A DNA stretch of 64,000 nt from Actinobacillus indolicus (GTDB taxonomy: Bacteria; Pseudomonadota; Gammaproteobacteria; Enterobacterales; Pasteurellaceae). Shown here piece by piece: positions 26,145 through 34,566 of the stretch. The notes beneath the pieces are model-generated. The model saw only the letters and a list, made by a program, of their open reading frames with translations, did no database searches and was not told the origin of the DNA. A program made the position numbers and the translations under genes. The stretch lies in assembly GCF_004519515.1 (NCBI RefSeq), contig NZ_CP038145.1:558001-622000 (forward strand), given 5' to 3'. Within the stretch, counting starts at the first letter, position 1. Each line of letters starts with the position of its first letter.

Positions 26145-27038
26145 TTACTGTTTTAATTTTGGATCAAGTGCATCACGCAAGCCGTCACCCATTAAGTTAA
26201 AGGCAAGCACGAGAGATAGAATCGCTAAACCTGGGATAGTCACTAACCAGTTTGCCGATTGCATAAAACCACGAGATTCAGCAAGCATTGTGCCAAGTTC
26301 TGGTGTCGGTGGCTGTGCGCCGATACCCAAGAAGCCGAGTGCAGCCAGTTCTAAAATCGCATTAGAGATCCCCATTGTCATCTGGACAATCAGCGGTGCC
26401 AAACAGTTTGGCAAAATCACAATAAACATCAAACGCCATACGCCAGCTCCAGCCACACGGGAAGCGGTCACATAATCACGGTTTTTTTCACTTAATACGG
26501 AAGCACGGGTTAAACGCACATAGCTTGGAATAGACACCACAGCAATCGCAATCGCCGCATTCAGTAGCGAAGGTCCAAGAATTGTAACAACGCCGATGGT
26601 TAATAATAGGCTTGGAATAGCAAGCATAATATCGACAAAACGCATAATCACGATATCAATAGTGCCGCCATAATAACCCGCCAATAAACCTAAAATGACT
26701 CCCAGAATACAGGACATCACTACGATCAACAGACCGATAAAAATCGATAATCTTGCACCATAAATAATACGAGAAAGAATATCACGCCCAATGTCGTCTG
26801 TACCGAGTAAATAGGCAGAATTACCGCCTTCAAACCACGCCGGCGGTAACAGTAATGCACTGCGGTTTTGCACAATAGGATCGAAAGGGGCGACAAACTC
26901 TGCAAAAATGCAGGCAAGCCCAACAATCACAATAAAAGTTAAACCAATCACCGCCCCTTTATTTTGGCGGAAATAGAGCCAAAATTCTTGTAAAGGCGTT
27001 AGTGGGGCTGGTGAGGTTGTTTCTACTTGAGAAGACAT
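26145..27038 (-). CDS. dppC: DppC, dipeptide ABC transporter permease
   Basis: 297 residues with an N-terminal cytoplasmic tail, six membrane helices and the permease loop VRLTRASVLSEKNRDYVTASRVAGAGVWRLMFIVILPN. The first periplasmic region contains LLGTDDIGRDILSRIIYGARLS, the typical start of the BPD transport domain in DppC/OppC proteins. It is separated from dppB by 133 bases holding an inverted-repeat element. Confidence 0.93.
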   Translation of the reverse strand: MSSQVETTSPAPLTPLQEFWLYFRQNKGAVIGLTFIVIVGLACIFAEFVAPFDPIVQNRSALLLPPAWFEGGNSAYLLGTDDIGRDILSRIIYGARLSIFIGLLIVVMSCILGVILGLLAGYYGGTIDIVIMRFVDIMLAIPSLLLTIGVVTILGPSLLNAAIAIAVVSIPSYVRLTRASVLSEKNRDYVTASRVAGAGVWRLMFIVILPNCLAPLIVQMTMGISNAILELAALGFLGIGAQPPTPELGTMLAESRGFMQSANWLVTIPGLAILSLVLAFNLMGDGLRDALDPKLKQ

Positions 27039-27074
27039 TTATTACTCCAACAAATAAATCTATTCCTAATATTC

Positions 27075-27145
27075 GTAGGGGCGGACCGGTGTGTCCGCCC
27101 ATATAATTTTGTTGTTTTCGGGCGGACACGTCGGTCCGCCCCTAC
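27075..27145. repeat. Nested inverted repeat (GTAGGGGCGG type) between dppB and dppC
   Basis: Two 26-base arms, 27075-27100 and 27120-27145, are inverted copies with GTAGGGGCGGAC at the outer ends. Each arm is itself a hairpin (GGGCGGAC...GTCCGCCC). The whole can fold as a cruciform. It has no coding capacity and belongs to the same family as the element at 33698-33763. Confidence 0.85.
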
Positions 27146-27171
27146 ATTTCTTTGAAAAAGGGAATTCTCTT

Positions 27172-28176
27172 TTAAGTATGTCTAATCCGTGGATTAACCA
27201 CGCCGTAAATTAAATCTACGGTTAAATTCACTAAAATAATCAAGGTAGCAATAATCAACACCGAACCTTGTAGCACAGGGTAATCTCGTGAGTTGATCGC
27301 ATCAATAATCCATTTTCCGATCCCCGGCCAAGAGAAAATGTTTTCGGTTAAAACTGCCCCTGATAACAGTTGCCCCACAATTAAACCGACCACCGTTACC
27401 ACTGGAATTAACGCATTACGCAAGGCGTGGATAATCACAATACGTGTTGTGTTTAACCCTTTCGCTTTGGCGGTGCGGATATAATCTTCGCCTAACACTT
27501 CCAACATTGAAGAACGGGTCATACGGGTAATAATGGCTAATGGAATAGTACCAAGTACAATCGCAGGCAAAATCAACGATTTAATCGCCGCAACAAATGC
27601 GCCTGGTTCGTCAGAATTCCAAGTATCAATCAACATAAAGCCAGTTTCGGCTTCGATCCAGTATTCTGCTGGTAAACGCCCTGAGGCTGGCAAGCCTAAT
27701 GGCGTTGAAAAATACAGAATTAAAATTAAGCCCCACCAGAAGATCGGCATTGAATAGCCTGTTAAAGAGATCGACGAAATAGCGTGGGAAAGCCACGACT
27801 CTTTCTTCACCGCCGCAATCACACCAAACAAAATACCAGCAACCAACGACCACAACAGAGCAAAAAAGGCTAACTCCACGGTTGCAGGGAAAAGGGTGAA
27901 AAATTCTTTCAGTACAGGTTCGTTATTACGAAACGAATTACCTAAATCCCCCTGAAATACACCCTTGATATAATTAAAGTATTGTTCGTGTAACGGAAGA
28001 TCTAAGCCAAGCTGTGCCATCATCTGTGCGTGAACTTCGGGGGTTAAACCACGTTCACCCATTCGGATCTCAATCGGATCACCTGGGATTAAATGCACGA
28101 GAGCAAAGGTAATCAAGGTTATCGCAATAAAGGTTGGGATAACCATTAAAATACGTTTAAGAATAAATTGAAACAT
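27172..28176 (-). CDS. dppB: DppB, dipeptide ABC transporter permease
   Basis: 334 residues, six membrane helices. The N-terminus LKRILMVIPTFIAITLITFALVHLIPGDP and the permease loop MTRSSMLEVLGEDYIRTAKAKGLN are classical for DppB. It forms the channel with DppC. A hairpin lies between it and dppA, which could reduce expression of dppBCDF relative to the binding protein. Confidence 0.94.
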   Translation of the reverse strand: MFQFILKRILMVIPTFIAITLITFALVHLIPGDPIEIRMGERGLTPEVHAQMMAQLGLDLPLHEQYFNYIKGVFQGDLGNSFRNNEPVLKEFFTLFPATVELAFFALLWSLVAGILFGVIAAVKKESWLSHAISSISLTGYSMPIFWWGLILILYFSTPLGLPASGRLPAEYWIEAETGFMLIDTWNSDEPGAFVAAIKSLILPAIVLGTIPLAIITRMTRSSMLEVLGEDYIRTAKAKGLNTTRIVIIHALRNALIPVVTVVGLIVGQLLSGAVLTENIFSWPGIGKWIIDAINSRDYPVLQGSVLIIATLIILVNLTVDLIYGVVNPRIRHT

Positions 28177-28200
28177 TCAGTATTCTCTATTTTTAACTAC

Positions 28201-28243
28201 AAGCGGTGAGATATTACAAATCTTTTGCAAAATCTCACCGCTT
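28201..28243 (-). terminator. Intercistronic hairpin between dppA and dppB
   Basis: AAGCGGTGAGAT at 28201-28212 pairs with ATCTCACCGCTT at 28232-28243, and one arm is part of a USS core. Located after dppA and before dppB in the same transcript, it may be a partial terminator or a 3'-end stabiliser giving excess binding protein. No strong T run follows. Confidence 0.55.
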
Positions 28244-28274
28244 TCAATATTGCCTAAATAGGCATTAGCTAGAA

Positions 28275-29873
28275 TTATTTCGCTAAATCTACACCATAGA
28301 AGTTATGTAATGAGAATGGACTCACTTTATAACCAGTAACTTCTTTACGTACAGGGAAGTACGTTGTTGAGTGTGCAATCGTTACCCATGGTGCTTGTTC
28401 TTTGAAAATCACTTGAGCTTGTTTATAAAGCTCTACACGTTTTTCATGATTAATTTCTTGAGCCGCTTGTGTTACGACATCATTAAACGGTTTGTGACAG
28501 AATTTCGCATAGTTAGAACCTTGCTCAACTGCTGCACAGCTTAATAAGGTATTCAAGAAGTTATCTGGGTCACCATTGTCACCATTCCAACCCATCATAC
28601 CTGTTTGGTGATCACCAGAACGCATACGTTTGATGTATTCACCCCATTCGTAGCTGACAATTTTGGCATTTACGCCCACTTTTTTCCAGTCTTCTTGAAT
28701 AAGTTCTGCCATACGGCGAGCATTCGGGTTATATGGACGAGAGACTGGCATTGCCCATAAGTCTGTTTCAAAACCTTGTTCAAGTCCAGCTTCTTTTAAT
28801 AATGCTTTCGCTTTTTCAGGATTATATTCATAATCTTGTACGGCATCATTATAGCTCCACATTGTTGGTGGAATTGGGTTTTTCGCTTTTTGACCAGAAC
28901 CTTGGTAAACCGCTTCTAAAATTGCATCTTTATTGATTGCATAGCTTAGTGCTTGGCGAACTTTCACATTATCAAATGGCGCTTTTTGTGTATTAAAGTT
29001 CAAATAACCCACGTTTAAGCCTGGTTGGCTCATGAGTGTCACGTTTGGATCATTTTTTAATTTTTCAATATCCGCTGGATTTGGATACGGCGCAGCATGG
29101 CATTCGCCTTTTTGCAGTTTCGCATAACGCACCGACGCATCAGGCGTGATTGAGAAGACTAAGCGATCAATTTTCGCTTTACCTTGCCAGTAGTTTTCAA
29201 ACGCTTTATAACGTACTTGTGCATCTTTTTGGTAATCTACAAATTGGAAAGGACCAGTTCCAACTGGGTTGTTATCCACTTTTTCTGGTGTTCCCGCTTT
29301 TAACATGTTATCAGCATATTCTGCAGATAAAATAGAAGCAAAGTCCATCGCTAAGTTAGCAAGGAATGGTGCATTTGGCACTTTTAAGCTGATTTTAACG
29401 GTATAATCATCTACTTTTTCCACTTTATCGATGATATTTTGCATATCCATGCCGATAAAGTATTCGTAGTTACCGCCAGAAACTTTGTGATATGGGTGGT
29501 TAGGGTCTAATTGACGATTAAATGAGAAAAGCACGTCATCCGCATTAAAATCACGACTTGGTTTGAAATCTTTTGTTTCATGGAATTTCACACCTTTACG
29601 GAGGTGGAATGTGTAGGTTTTACCATCTTCAGATACATCCCATTTTTCTGCTAATGAAGGCACAACATTGGTTTCACCTGGCTGAAAATCGGTTAGACGG
29701 TTAAAGATAGCTTGCCCAGAGGCATCTAGCGTTGGACCATCTGTACCAAATTGTGGGTTAAAGAAAGAAGGCGATGCTTCCATACAATAGATAAATGTTT
29801 TTGTTGATGCCATTGCTGTGCTTGATGCAGCAACAGCTAAAGCCACTAAAGAAAGTTGTGCTAGTTTTTTCAT
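28275..29873 (-). CDS. dppA: DppA, periplasmic dipeptide-binding protein
   Basis: 532 residues. Signal peptide 1-22 ends STAMA; there is no lipobox, which argues against the haem-binding lipoprotein HbpA. The SBP family 5 domain follows E. coli DppA closely (EKWDVSEDGKTYTFHLRKGVKFH, VFSFNRQLDPNHPYHKVSGG, MGWNGDNGDPDNF). It captures dipeptides for DppBCDF; in relatives it also handles haem or 5-aminolevulinate. First gene of the operon; promoter expected in 29874-30040. Confidence 0.94.
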   Translation of the reverse strand: MKKLAQLSLVALAVAASSTAMASTKTFIYCMEASPSFFNPQFGTDGPTLDASGQAIFNRLTDFQPGETNVVPSLAEKWDVSEDGKTYTFHLRKGVKFHETKDFKPSRDFNADDVLFSFNRQLDPNHPYHKVSGGNYEYFIGMDMQNIIDKVEKVDDYTVKISLKVPNAPFLANLAMDFASILSAEYADNMLKAGTPEKVDNNPVGTGPFQFVDYQKDAQVRYKAFENYWQGKAKIDRLVFSITPDASVRYAKLQKGECHAAPYPNPADIEKLKNDPNVTLMSQPGLNVGYLNFNTQKAPFDNVKVRQALSYAINKDAILEAVYQGSGQKAKNPIPPTMWSYNDAVQDYEYNPEKAKALLKEAGLEQGFETDLWAMPVSRPYNPNARRMAELIQEDWKKVGVNAKIVSYEWGEYIKRMRSGDHQTGMMGWNGDNGDPDNFLNTLLSCAAVEQGSNYAKFCHKPFNDVVTQAAQEINHEKRVELYKQAQVIFKEQAPWVTIAHSTTYFPVRKEVTGYKVSPFSLHNFYGVDLAK

Positions 29874-30041
29874 TATTTCACTCCAAAAGTATTTTTGTGC
29901 TAGTTGGGGCTAAACGGTTGCCCAGCCATTCGAAATATACAAGTTTTTTTATGAATCGCAATACTTTTTTTTATGCAAGAAGTATCTTTTTACTATTTTT
30001 TTACAAAATTTTAACCACTTCACAGATTTTTAAAACAAAAA

Positions 30042-30067
30042 GACCGCTGAAATCTAAACAAGCGGTC
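30042..30067 (-). terminator. adk terminator containing a USS core
   Basis: GACCGCT at 30042-30048 pairs with AGCGGTC at 30061-30067. On the minus strand, after adk, it is followed by TTTTTGTTTT. One arm is part of a complete uptake-sequence core. Confidence 0.7.
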
Positions 30068-30090
30068 AGTTTTTGTTAATTTTTTGCAGA

Positions 30091-30735
30091 TTAGCCTAAA
30101 ATTTTATTTAACTCTGCACTTACTGCTTCAACTGGCTGTGTACCATCTAAACGATGATATTGGGTATTACCTGCCTCTGCTTCAGCGGTATAGTAAGCAA
30201 TCAATGGCTTGGTTTGTTTATGATAAATGGCTAAACGTTCTAATACGGTTTCAGGTTTATCATCTTGACGAATGATTAAATCTTCACCTGTCACATCATC
30301 TTTGCCTTCCACTTTTGGCGGATTATAAACCACGTGATAAGTACGGCCTGAAGGTTGGTGAACACGACGGCCGCTCATACGTTCTACAATGACTTCATCT
30401 GCCACATCAAATTCAAGTACGAAGTCAATTTTTACGCCAGCCTCTTTTAATGCATCGGCTTGTGGGATAGTACGTGGGAAGCCATCTAATAAAAAGCCGT
30501 TTGCACAATCAGGTTGAGCAATTCTATCTTTCACTAATGCAACCGTTAGTTCATCAGGTACTAATTTACCTTCGTCCATTAATGCTTTTGCTTGTTTACC
30601 AAGTTCAGTTCCTTCCTTAATCGCAGCGCGGAACATATCGCCCGTTGAAATTTGTGGGATACCGAATTTATTCATCATAAATTGAGCTTGAGTGCCTTTA
30701 CCTGCACCCGGTGCACCTAACAGGATAATTTTCAT
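30091..30735 (-). CDS. adk: Adk, adenylate kinase
   Basis: 214 residues, the long form. P-loop GAPGAGKGTQA at 7-17, NMP-binding region ISTGDMFRAAI, the tract FLLDGFPRTIPQA, and the LID GRRVHQPSGRTYHVVYNPPKVEGKDDVTGE. It interconverts ATP, AMP and ADP. The LID has no zinc cysteines, as in other gamma-proteobacteria. Monocistronic with its own terminator. Confidence 0.97.
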   Translation of the reverse strand: MKIILLGAPGAGKGTQAQFMMNKFGIPQISTGDMFRAAIKEGTELGKQAKALMDEGKLVPDELTVALVKDRIAQPDCANGFLLDGFPRTIPQADALKEAGVKIDFVLEFDVADEVIVERMSGRRVHQPSGRTYHVVYNPPKVEGKDDVTGEDLIIRQDDKPETVLERLAIYHKQTKPLIAYYTAEAEAGNTQYHRLDGTQPVEAVSAELNKILG

Positions 30736-30832
30736 AGGAAAACCTCTAACAGTAAAAAATAATTAAGTGGTAACCTTACCGATTACCGCTCAAAATTGCA
30801 ATCAGATTTATCGACAATATTGATATTTATCA

Positions 30833-31249
30833 TTATTGACCGATTAACCATTTCTCAACTAATTCTTGTGTCGTTTCTTTGTGTCGCCACATACTGCCTA
30901 ATTCGGGTTCAGGGAATTTGGTATGGTTATAGCCAACAAATTCACGGAAATCAAACACAGCATGTGGATAATCATTTAACAGCAAAAATGCTTTGTAGCC
31001 ATCATCTGACCAACAGATCTGAAAACGGCGTGGCTCTTTTAGGGTTTCGGGTTTGACATCGCTGACACGGTAGACAAATAAGCTATCGACCACAGGTTGA
31101 GCTTCTTGATGTAAATCCATTGCATAGAAATAACCTGTTTCGCCATCATCTTCAAACATCACAACTAAATGCTCGTGTTTAATGGAATGAGCACCGTTGC
31201 GATAGGGCGTGCCGAGCGTAATATGATCGTTTAGGACTGAATAGAGCAT
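30833..31249 (-). CDS. Uncharacterised protein, possibly DUF2251
   Basis: 138 residues from the ATG at 31247-31249, which has AGGA about nine bases upstream; a start 21 bases earlier has no better signal. No signal peptide or membrane segment. It has aromatic-rich strands (FRIC-like tract FQICWSDDGYKAFLLLNDYPHAVFDF) suggesting a small alpha/beta protein. I associate it with a Pasteurellaceae-rich family called DUF2251 but cannot confirm this. It sits alone between adk and eno. Confidence 0.6.
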   Translation of the reverse strand: MLYSVLNDHITLGTPYRNGAHSIKHEHLVVMFEDDGETGYFYAMDLHQEAQPVVDSLFVYRVSDVKPETLKEPRRFQICWSDDGYKAFLLLNDYPHAVFDFREFVGYNHTKFPEPELGSMWRHKETTQELVEKWLIGQ

Positions 31250-31318
31250 TGTTCTTTTCCTATTTTGCAAATTTTTATCAAAATCTTACCGCTTGTAGCG
31301 GTAATGCTTTAACAAAAA

Positions 31319-31344
31319 AGCCACCTCAATTTCTCAAGGTGGCT
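31319..31344 (-). terminator. eno terminator
   Basis: AGCCACCT / AGGTGGCT stem with a ten-base loop, followed on the minus strand by TTTTTTG, 23 bases after the eno stop. Confidence 0.85.
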
Positions 31345-31366
31345 ATATTCAATAAATCAACGCAAA

Positions 31367-32677
31367 TTATGCTTGACCTTTCACTTCTTTACGACCGTTG
31401 AAAGGTGCTGGTGTACCTGCTGCAGCTAATGCTTCTTCGATACGGATTAATTGGTTGTATTTCGCAACACGGTCTGAACGGCTCATTGAACCTGTTTTGA
31501 TTTGACCTGCTGCTGTACCAACTGCTAAATCAGCGATTGTTGCATCTTCAGTTTCGCCAGAACGGTGTGAAATAACCGCTGTGTAACCTGCATCTTTAGC
31601 CATTTTGATTGCAGCTAAAGTTTCAGTTAATGAACCGATTTGGTTGAATTTGATTAAGATTGAGTTTGCGATACCATTTTCGATACCACGGCTTAAGATC
31701 TTAGTATTGGTTACGAATAAGTCGTCACCTACTAATTGAACTTTGTCACCTAATACTTTAGTTTGGTATGCGAAACCTTCCCAGTCTGACTCATCTTGAC
31801 CATCTTCGATAGACACGATTGGGTACTCTTTGCATAAACCTTCTAAGTAGTGAGTAAATTCTTGAGAAGTGAATGATTTACCTTCACCTTTCATTTCATA
31901 TAAACCGTTGTCTTTGTTGTAGAACTCAGAAGACGCACAGTCCATTGCTAAAGTTACATCTTTACCTAAAACATAACCTGCTTTTTCTACCGCTTCTTTG
32001 ATACACGCTAATGCGTCTGCGTTAGACGCTAAGTTTGGAGCGAAACCACCTTCGTCACCCACAGCGGTATTTAAGCCTTTCGCTTTTAATACTTTAGCTA
32101 AGTTGTGGAATACTTCAGCACCGATACGAAGTGCTTCTTTTAATGTTGATGCCCCCACTGGTTGAATCATAAATTCTTGGATATCAACATTGTTGTCCGC
32201 GTGCTCACCACCGTTGATGATGTTCATCATTGGTAATGGCATAGAGTACACGCCTGGAGTACCGTTAAGCTCTGCAATGTGCGCATAAAGTGGTAAACCT
32301 TTTGATGCAGCAGCAGCTTTCGCATTTGCTAAAGAAACCGCTAAAATTGCGTTTGCACCAAATTTGGATTTGTTTTCTGTACCATCTAAGTCGATCATAA
32401 TTTGGTCGATCTCAGCTTGGTTAGATGCATCTTTACCTACGATTGCATTAGCAATTTCGTTGTTTACTGCAGAAACAGCTTTTAATACACCTTTACCTAA
32501 GAAACGTGCTTTGTCGCCATCACGTAATTCTAATGCTTCGCGTGAACCTGTTGATGCACCTGATGGAGCAGCTGCTAAACCAACAAAACCACCTTCAAGG
32601 TGAACTTCAGCTTCAACAGTTGGGTTACCACGAGAGTCAATGATTTCACGACCAATTACTTTAACGATTTTTGCCAT
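31367..32677 (-). CDS. eno: Eno, enolase
   Basis: 436 residues, typical. Landmarks: the N-terminal VIGREIIDSRGNPTVE, GGEHADNNVDIQEFMI, VGDEGGFAPN, the metal-binding region SIEDGQDESDWEG and QLVGDDLFVTN, and the SHRSGETEDATIADLAV catalytic tail. It converts 2-phosphoglycerate to phosphoenolpyruvate and in many bacteria is also a degradosome component. pyrG, its partner in enteric bacteria, is not adjacent. A CRP/FNR-like site lies upstream. Confidence 0.97.
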   Translation of the reverse strand: MAKIVKVIGREIIDSRGNPTVEAEVHLEGGFVGLAAAPSGASTGSREALELRDGDKARFLGKGVLKAVSAVNNEIANAIVGKDASNQAEIDQIMIDLDGTENKSKFGANAILAVSLANAKAAAASKGLPLYAHIAELNGTPGVYSMPLPMMNIINGGEHADNNVDIQEFMIQPVGASTLKEALRIGAEVFHNLAKVLKAKGLNTAVGDEGGFAPNLASNADALACIKEAVEKAGYVLGKDVTLAMDCASSEFYNKDNGLYEMKGEGKSFTSQEFTHYLEGLCKEYPIVSIEDGQDESDWEGFAYQTKVLGDKVQLVGDDLFVTNTKILSRGIENGIANSILIKFNQIGSLTETLAAIKMAKDAGYTAVISHRSGETEDATIADLAVGTAAGQIKTGSMSRSDRVAKYNQLIRIEEALAAAGTPAPFNGRKEVKGQA

Positions 32678-32763
32678 TGTTAATATCCTCTATGAGAGTT
32701 AATAGTTAATGTTGAAAAAACGTGTATATAGTAATGGGATTTTAGGGTTTTGTCTTGTAAAAA

Positions 32764-32779
32764 AGTGATGTACTTCACA
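32764..32779 (-). promoter_or_regulatory. Candidate CRP or FNR/HlyX site upstream of eno
   Basis: AGTGA, TGTACT, TCACA matches the CRP consensus TGTGA N6 TCACA in 9 of 10 positions. A -10-like TACTAT lies at 32728-32733 facing eno, placing the site near -50. The inner bases TGAT N4 TTCA also partly fit an FNR site, so the regulator is uncertain. Confidence 0.4.
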
Positions 32780-32885
32780 AAAAATTATGGGTTATTTGAT
32801 CGAACAAGGCATTTTGTGACATACAAAAAAGGCAACATTGTAGAAATATTGCCTTTCGTGTAAATGTTGAATGAAATCGTACCGC

Positions 32886-33245
32886 TTACTTGACGCCTTT
32901 TTGCAACAATTCAGTATAACCGCCCTGATTGGTAACGTTGGTATAACCTAATTTTTTCAATTCATTTAAGGCTAGTTCGGAGCGTCTTCCTGAACGGCAA
33001 TATACATTAATCGGCTCATCTTTATTTGGACTGATTTTCGCAATCTGAGTAGCAATATCCGTATGTGGCACATTTAATGCCCCTTCTAAATGCCCTGCTT
33101 GGTATTCTTCTGCACTACGAACATCAATCCAAATCCCTTTTGCTTTTTGCCCTTGTGTTTGAACGGTTTGGGGTTCAGTGGCAAAGCTAGGTTCAATCAC
33201 GGCTAAACCGATTAACGCAACGGCTAAGGAAGTCAATGTTTTCAT
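32886..33245 (-). CDS. Exported single-domain rhodanese (PspE-like)
   Basis: 119 residues. Signal peptide 1-22 (ending PSFA), then a rhodanese domain: IWIDVRSAEEYQAGHLEGALNVPH, and the active-site loop YCRSGRRS with the catalytic cysteine near residue 83. It is likely a periplasmic sulfurtransferase or persulfide carrier. It follows the AhpD-like gene by 9 bases and is the last gene before eno. Confidence 0.87.
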   Translation of the reverse strand: MKTLTSLAVALIGLAVIEPSFATEPQTVQTQGQKAKGIWIDVRSAEEYQAGHLEGALNVPHTDIATQIAKISPNKDEPINVYCRSGRRSELALNELKKLGYTNVTNQGGYTELLQKGVK

Positions 33246-33254
33246 TGGGCTAAC

Positions 33255-33593
33255 CTATTTTTGTTCTTCAACCGCTTCTAAGGCTCTTAATGCATAAGTG
33301 TAAGCAGCCCCTGCATTTAAGGCAATCGCTGTGGCTAATGCCCCTGCAATTTCACTTTCCGTTGCACCTGCTTTTGCTGCTTTTTCGGCGTGAACGCTGA
33401 TACAACTTTCACATCGAGTTGTGATAGCAACAGCAATAGCAATGAGTTCACGGGTTTTCTCATCTAAGGCTTCGGTAGCTGCGGCTTGATCTAAGCTGAT
33501 GTAGGCTTGTAACATTTTAGGGTGTTTTTTACCTAATTCACCGAATGATTTTTTAACGTGAGCAGTATGCTCTGTCCAATTTTGAAATGACAT
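33255..33593 (-). CDS. AhpD-like / carboxymuconolactone decarboxylase-family protein
   Basis: 112 residues. The redox motif C-E-S-C with a following histidine (CESCISVHAEKA, near residue 61) is the AhpD core; the flanks LDEKTRELIAIAVAI and GATESEIAGALATAIALNAG fit the family. Such proteins act as small disulfide reductases or peroxidase partners. No signal peptide, so it is cytoplasmic. It is paired with the exported rhodanese in a two-gene operon. Confidence 0.85.
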   Translation of the reverse strand: MSFQNWTEHTAHVKKSFGELGKKHPKMLQAYISLDQAAATEALDEKTRELIAIAVAITTRCESCISVHAEKAAKAGATESEIAGALATAIALNAGAAYTYALRALEAVEEQK

Positions 33594-33697
33594 AATAATT
33601 TTCTCCGATTATTAATAGAAGTAGAGTGCTAGTTCAATTCTACTGTTTTCCGATATTATGTAGCAATAGCACAAAAGTTAATGTTAGGAAAATTTAT

Positions 33698-33763
33698 GTA
33701 GGGGCGGGGTTTATCCCCGCCCGTAAGTTCTGATATTCGGGCAGGGATAAACCCTGCCCCTAC
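33698..33763. repeat. Nested inverted repeat (GTAGGGGCGG type) upstream of lolD
   Basis: Two 26-base inverted arms, 33698-33723 and 33738-33763, both start GTAGGGGC at the outer end. Each arm also folds on itself (GGGCGGGG TTTAT CCCCGCCC against GGGCAGGG TTTAT CCCTGCCC). The two differences between arms are compensatory and keep both inner stems intact. It lies in the gap between the AhpD-like gene and lolD. Confidence 0.88.
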
Positions 33764-33879
33764 GAAAAAATTAAATGTTTGAGCAGGTACTACATAATAC
33801 CTGCTGTTTTCAGGTGGCGTCCGCCACGTTTTTTGTTTAAGATGAAACACAATAATTTCTTTCTGAAAAGTAAAACAAA

Positions 33880-34566
33880 ATGTCTTCAAACGAACTTCTT
33901 CGCTGTGAAAATATCAGCAAATTTTATCAAGAGGGCGAAAATGCTACTCAGGTGCTTAAAAATGTCTCCTTTTCAATGAATGCAGGCGAACTTGTGGCGA
34001 TTGTTGGTAGCTCTGGCTCAGGCAAAAGTACTTTGTTACACACCCTTGGTGGTTTAGATCAACCGAGTGACGGCGAGGTTTTTATCAAAGGACAATCATT
34101 GCAAAAGCTCAGTAGCAATGCCCTTGCAAAATTACGCAATCAACATCTGGGCTTTGTCTATCAATTTCATCACTTAATGGCGGATTTCTCTGCGTTGGAA
34201 AATGTGATGATGCCAATGTTAATCGGGCAACAAAATAAAACGGAAGCCAAAGATCGTGCCGAAAAAATGCTACAAGCGGTCGGATTGGCTCACCGAATTA
34301 CCCATCGACCTTCGGCGTTATCAGGCGGTGAACGCCAGCGTGTTGCGATTGCTCGTGCGTTGGTGAATAACCCTGCGTTAGTCCTTGCTGATGAACCGAC
34401 TGGTAATCTCGACCAAAAAACAACCGAGAGTATTTTTGAGCTAATTCAGCGTTTAAATCAAGAACAGCAGATTGCTTTCCTGTTAGTGACCCACGACTTG
34501 AATTTAGCTAACAAACTAAACCGCCGTTTAATTATGCAAGACGGCGTACTGCGTGAGGGTAACTGA
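33880..34566 (+). CDS. lolD: LolD, ATPase of the lipoprotein release complex
   Basis: 228 residues. Walker A GSSGSGKST near residue 42-50, the LolD-specific GFVYQFHHLMADFSALENVMMPML, the signature LSGGERQRVAIARAL and Walker B LADEPTGNLD. It powers extraction of outer-membrane lipoproteins from the inner membrane for LolA. It overlaps lolE by one base (stop/start overlap). The ATG at 33880 has only a weak AAAAG ribosome site. Confidence 0.95.
   Translation: MSSNELLRCENISKFYQEGENATQVLKNVSFSMNAGELVAIVGSSGSGKSTLLHTLGGLDQPSDGEVFIKGQSLQKLSSNALAKLRNQHLGFVYQFHHLMADFSALENVMMPMLIGQQNKTEAKDRAEKMLQAVGLAHRITHRPSALSGGERQRVAIARALVNNPALVLADEPTGNLDQKTTESIFELIQRLNQEQQIAFLLVTHDLNLANKLNRRLIMQDGVLREGN

Noticed and set aside
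29795..30079. Plus-strand 94-codon open frame upstream of dppA
   Set aside because: It overlaps the 5' end of dppA and the adk terminator and is low-complexity.
33656..33889. Minus-strand open frame of 77 codons across the lolD-upstream gap
   Set aside because: It lies over the inverted-repeat element and overlaps the lolD start; its sequence is repeat-derived and has no family resemblance.
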